Shown here piece after piece: positions 31,712-33,631 of a DNA stretch of 33,631 nt. This DNA is from a virus: positions 1 through 33,631 of the IMG/VR virus record IMGVR_UViG_3300046817_000694; one strand, given 5' to 3'. Below the pieces are notes generated by a model. The model saw only the letters and a program-made list of their open reading frames with translations, was not told the origin of the DNA and searched no databases. Position numbers and translations under genes: made by a program. Numbering within the stretch: the stretch's first letter is position 1; the number at the start of each line of letters is the position of its first letter.

Positions 31712-31899
31712 GACGTCACCCGCGGGCGCGTGACGACCTCCACGCAATCGCCGTCGCGGCGAATGACGACCTCCATATCGTCGGGGATAGTGCACCGCCC
31801 GTACAAGTCGGGCAGCATCGACATCCCGCGCTCAAGCCCTTGCACCACAAACCCGATCCCGATGCTGCCCGGGTATTTAATCACTGGCAATTCGGCCAT
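31708..31899 (-). CDS. Small beta-type protein, unknown
   Basis: The ATG at 31899 follows GGGAGGGAG, an excellent ribosome site, so longer upstream frames are rejected. The 63-residue product has a compact beta pattern: ELPVIKYPGSIGIGFVVQGL, DLYGRCTIPDDMEVVIRRDG, and DCVEVVTRPRV. Its end overlaps the next start (ATGA). No known family; single-domain early phage protein. Confidence 0.55.
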   Translation of the reverse strand: MAELPVIKYPGSIGIGFVVQGLERGMSMLPDLYGRCTIPDDMEVVIRRDGDCVEVVTRPRVTS

Positions 31900-31936
31900 T
31901 TGCTCCCTCCCGTGTTGCGGCGGCACGCCCGGCATG

Positions 31937-32230
31937 TCATCGCGGCAAGTCCAGCGCGTGCCAGAACGCCTCCGCCCGAGTGTCGCACGGCGGCCCCATC
32001 GGCCGGTCGTTCCGGAACCCCTGCCACTTTGCAACCCCGTGTCGGCCCACCGAACACGCCTCAACCTCGTATTGTAAAAGGCGGCGAACGGACTCCGGTA
32101 TGCGTGTGGAACCACCGGCCCATCTATAAACAGTTGCGCGCGACACCCCGAACAGCCCGCCAGACTCGGAAACCGGCAACCCCAGCGCCGCGAGGGCTTC
32201 CAAGAACGCGGCAGGGGTCATAGGTGTCAT
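31937..32230 (-). CDS. Helix-turn-helix DNA-binding protein
   Basis: This 97-residue protein has residues 4-52 forming a Cro/YdaS-like helix-turn-helix (MTPAAFLEALAALGLPVSES, GLFGVSRATVYRWAGG, then STRIPESVRRLLQYE). The C-terminal half has GVAKWQGFRNDRPMG and CDTRAEAFWHALDL. A second in-frame ATG 9 nt inside is an alternative start. The ATG overlaps the previous stop (ATGA). It could regulate the operon or a phage switch. Its small size and operon position leave that open. Confidence 0.62.
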   Translation of the reverse strand: MTPMTPAAFLEALAALGLPVSESGGLFGVSRATVYRWAGGSTRIPESVRRLLQYEVEACSVGRHGVAKWQGFRNDRPMGPPCDTRAEAFWHALDLPR

Positions 32231-32484
32231 TCTCCACCCCCTGCGGAATCTCGCACCGGCGACGGCTTAGAACTCGATTCCCGACGGTTCCACGACGCCT
32301 TGTCCTTGCCGCCGAGCCCGCGCGGCCGCGCCCATGCAATCGAGGCGTCTTTCGCCCGGGAGAGGTTGACCATGTCAGACACACGCGCGCCTTGCACAAC
32401 GCGCCACATCCCGGGCCACTCAGGATCAGCCTTCACCAATACATCGGCCGGCCGACCGCCGATGCACAATTGCAATTCAATCAT
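32227..32484 (-). CDS. Small unknown phage protein
   Basis: This 85-residue protein is coupled at both ends by ATGA overlaps. Its sequence is beta-type at first (ELQLCIGGRPADVLVKADPEW, GMWRVVQGARVSDMVNLSRAK). A basic, Ser-rich C-terminus (KASWNRRESSSKPSPVRDS) follows. The pattern WPGMWRVV is common in small phage proteins of unknown function. No signal or membrane helix. Confidence 0.52.
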   Translation of the reverse strand: MIELQLCIGGRPADVLVKADPEWPGMWRVVQGARVSDMVNLSRAKDASIAWARPRGLGGKDKASWNRRESSSKPSPVRDSAGGGE

Positions 32485-32708
32485 TTGATCCTCCTGAGTG
32501 CGTTATCTGCGATTGTTGCGATGTATTCCAACCGATCACGCTGCGACCAGCGCTTGCCGGTGATCTTGCTGCGCTCCTGATCAACCGCGTCGCGCACGAT
32601 GGCGAGCGCGGCTTGCGCCGCGATCAGCTTCGCATCCACGGACAGCGCCTCCGGCTGCTCGGCCGGCCGCAGCTCGCCCGGGATGCGCCACGGGGCATTG
32701 TCGTTCAT
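32481..32708 (-). CDS. Small helical protein, unknown
   Basis: This 75-residue protein is coupled to neighbours by ATGA overlaps. The N-terminus (NDNAPWRIPGELRPAEQPEA) is extended. The remainder is an amphipathic helix pair (DAKLIAAQAALAIVRDAVDQ, then RWSQRDRLEYIATIADNAL). It resembles small phage-encoded helical proteins in early operons. No function is known. Confidence 0.5.
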   Translation of the reverse strand: MNDNAPWRIPGELRPAEQPEALSVDAKLIAAQAALAIVRDAVDQERSKITGKRWSQRDRLEYIATIADNALRRIK

Positions 32709-33088
32709 AACCTTCCCCCCATCACCTCAATATCGCTAGGCGCCGCGGGCAACGGCATCCAATGCGTGGGCTGGATGTATATTTTCCTGATTAGAGTACC
32801 TCCCCAAATCCAAGAGTTGTGCGACTGTGCCCAATAGCCAGTTTCCATTTTCCAGTTTTTGATTTCCCCCACGTCGGAAATGTCGGTTGCGGCCCAAAGC
32901 AAAACAATCTTATCTTTGGGGGCCGGCTCAATTGCAATCGGCCGCCACATGGTGGTTGACCGAAGATATTGGCGTGCCAGGACGCAGGCATCACAATCAG
33001 GGTCTCCTGGGACTAATTGCGTGAGTGGATCCATATTGAAGTCAAGCCACATATTCGCAATTTTTTGTGCTTGGCGAGCTTCGTTCAT
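32705..33088 (-). CDS. DUF551-like protein
   Basis: The ATG at 33088 is preceded by a G-rich site and overlaps the previous stop (ATGA). The 127-residue product carries the DUF551 pattern: MWRPIAIEPAPKDKIVLLW, then GYWAQSHNSWIWGG and the terminal PTHWMPLP. N-terminal helices include RQAQKIANMWLDFNMDP and CDACVLARQYL. DUF551 proteins are common in phage and prophage accessory genes; their biochemical role is unknown. Confidence 0.62.
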   Translation of the reverse strand: MNEARQAQKIANMWLDFNMDPLTQLVPGDPDCDACVLARQYLRSTTMWRPIAIEPAPKDKIVLLWAATDISDVGEIKNWKMETGYWAQSHNSWIWGGTLIRKIYIQPTHWMPLPAAPSDIEVMGGRL

Positions 33089-33174
33089 GACCCGCCCCCC
33101 ATCACCGCCGCCGCGAACGCGACCACGGCCGCCAAGCAAACCGCGACCACGACGAAATCGATCAGGTGCTTCAT
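33085..33174 (-). CDS. 29-residue hydrophobic membrane peptide
   Basis: The ATG at 33174 overlaps the stop of the upstream gene, and the stop overlaps the next ATG, both as ATGA. The product is MKHLI followed by one hydrophobic helix (DFVVVAVCLAAVVAFAAAVM) and GGGS. It is too short for family matching. Exact coupling at both ends supports expression. Confidence 0.45.
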   Translation of the reverse strand: MKHLIDFVVVAVCLAAVVAFAAAVMGGGS

Positions 33175-33380
33175 GTTCGCACCGAACCGTCATGCGGCCA
33201 CGAGTTCATGATGCGGTTCATGACAGTTTTTGCGTGCTCCGCGGTTACCTCCTCGTCCATTTCAAGCATCCTGATTTCCTCCCAAACGTCGTCATTCAAG
33301 GCGTCCAACTGGCCATCCGTAAAGCCCTCAGTAGTGTCCTGCGTCGCCGCAAAATGTTGGTCGAATTCTTCCCGTGTCAT
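33171..33380 (-). CDS. Small acidic protein, first clear gene of leftward operon
   Basis: The ATG at 33380 is chosen because TTGGGGGA lies 8 nt upstream and the sequence before it is AT-rich with poor codon bias. An upstream ATG at 33476 would give 101 residues. The 69-residue product is acidic and helical (EEFDQHFAATQDTTEGFTDG, DALNDDVWEEIRMLEMDEEV), ending NSWPHDGSVRT. No family is recognised. Confidence 0.5.
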   Translation of the reverse strand: MTREEFDQHFAATQDTTEGFTDGQLDALNDDVWEEIRMLEMDEEVTAEHAKTVMNRIMNSWPHDGSVRT

Positions 33381-33631
33381 GTTGGTGTCCCCCAAGTAGT
33401 CGATAAGATCAATCTTCGCATAATGAGATCGAAATGTAAATTGGTATTCGGCATGGCTGTCATGTGATAGTTGCATAATGAGACTAGCAGAAAGTTGATT
33501 GCGGAAATGTCCGGTTGACGCGCCGTGCATTTCGGCGGATGTATTTCGTGGTTCGGGCCGAAGGCGCCTAGCGCGTCGCTGGACGATCTGAAGCCGCGGC
33601 GGCGATCCTCTCATTGGCCGAAACCGTCGCG
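33381..33631. other. Upstream region of leftward operon, window edge
   Basis: The part nearest the first gene (33381-33490) is AT-richer and may hold the operon promoter, but no -35/-10 pair can be fixed. It contains a possible N-terminal extension of the first gene (ATG at 33476, weak ribosome site). The last 130 bases are GC-rich, and no gene is convincing on either strand. Confidence 0.3.

Noticed and set aside
1-33631. Integrase, attachment sites, tRNA genes, CRISPR arrays or insertion sequences
   Set aside because: No recombinase motifs, cloverleaf-like sequences, regularly spaced repeats or IS-type inverted repeats were seen. The only mobile-element candidate is the HNH gene. Lifestyle (lytic or temperate) therefore cannot be decided from this window.

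Overview
The window looks like about 34 kb of a tailed-phage genome or prophage, with short-tailed P22-like (podovirus) architecture. It probably comes from a high-GC alphaproteobacterial host of the Rhizobiales/Bradyrhizobium-Rhodopseudomonas kind. The host is inferred from base composition, codon use and the style of the structural and lysis proteins, not from any marker gene. No integrase, terminase, portal, coat protein, tRNA, rRNA or CRISPR array is seen; the terminase, portal and coat genes should lie to the left of the window.

Region 1 (1-8428, + strand) is the virion neck and DNA-ejection block. It holds a partial unknown gene, a P22 gp4-like tail accessory factor and a P22 gp10-like DNA-stabilisation/hub protein. 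A small structural-type gene, an AT-rich HNH-AP2 homing endonuclease, and three ejection-protein candidates follow; these candidates have the size order of P22 gp7, gp20 and gp16.

Region 2 (8445-13467, +) encodes receptor-binding parts: a tail-collar-type fibre, two unknown beta-rich proteins and an 866-aa beta-helix tailspike. The fibre and the spike both begin with an apparent Sec signal peptide.

Region 3 (13464-17142, +) is the lysis region. A two-domain endolysin (NlpC/P60-like plus RlpA-like barrel) is followed by a chain of small membrane proteins, most of them linked by ATGA/GTGA stop-start overlaps. They include a Pam3-gp28-like holin, an XhlA-like protein and an Rz-like coiled-coil protein. 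A 39-bp sequence is duplicated inside this chain, and one copy is frameshifted.

Region 4 (17384-25861, +) has five consecutive genes whose products all start with textbook signal peptides. It ends in a giant 1842-aa mosaic protein combining a propeller-like glycosidase fold, virion Ig-like inserts, an FN3-like domain, a lectin-like domain and a beta-helix. A possible reverse-strand secreted ORF without a normal start codon lies just before it.

Region 5 (25863-29110, - strand) holds a SAM methyltransferase, a small secreted protein, a RecA-like phage ATPase (Sak4/AAA_24 type) and a RecE-like PD-(D/E)XK exonuclease: a recombination module. A 76-bp divergent control region (29111-29186) with palindromes separates it from a rightward cluster (29187-30933). 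That cluster encodes small proteins, a zinc-ribbon/winged-helix candidate and a RusA Holliday-junction resolvase. It ends at a gene-poor gap with an apparent intrinsic terminator and one DnaA-box match.

Region 6 (31393-33380, -) is a compact leftward operon of at least nine very small genes, most overlapping by 4 nt, including a helix-turn-helix protein and a DUF551-like protein. This is typical of an early or accessory phage operon.

The most unusual property is the set of eight predicted secreted proteins among the phage's tail-fibre and accessory genes.
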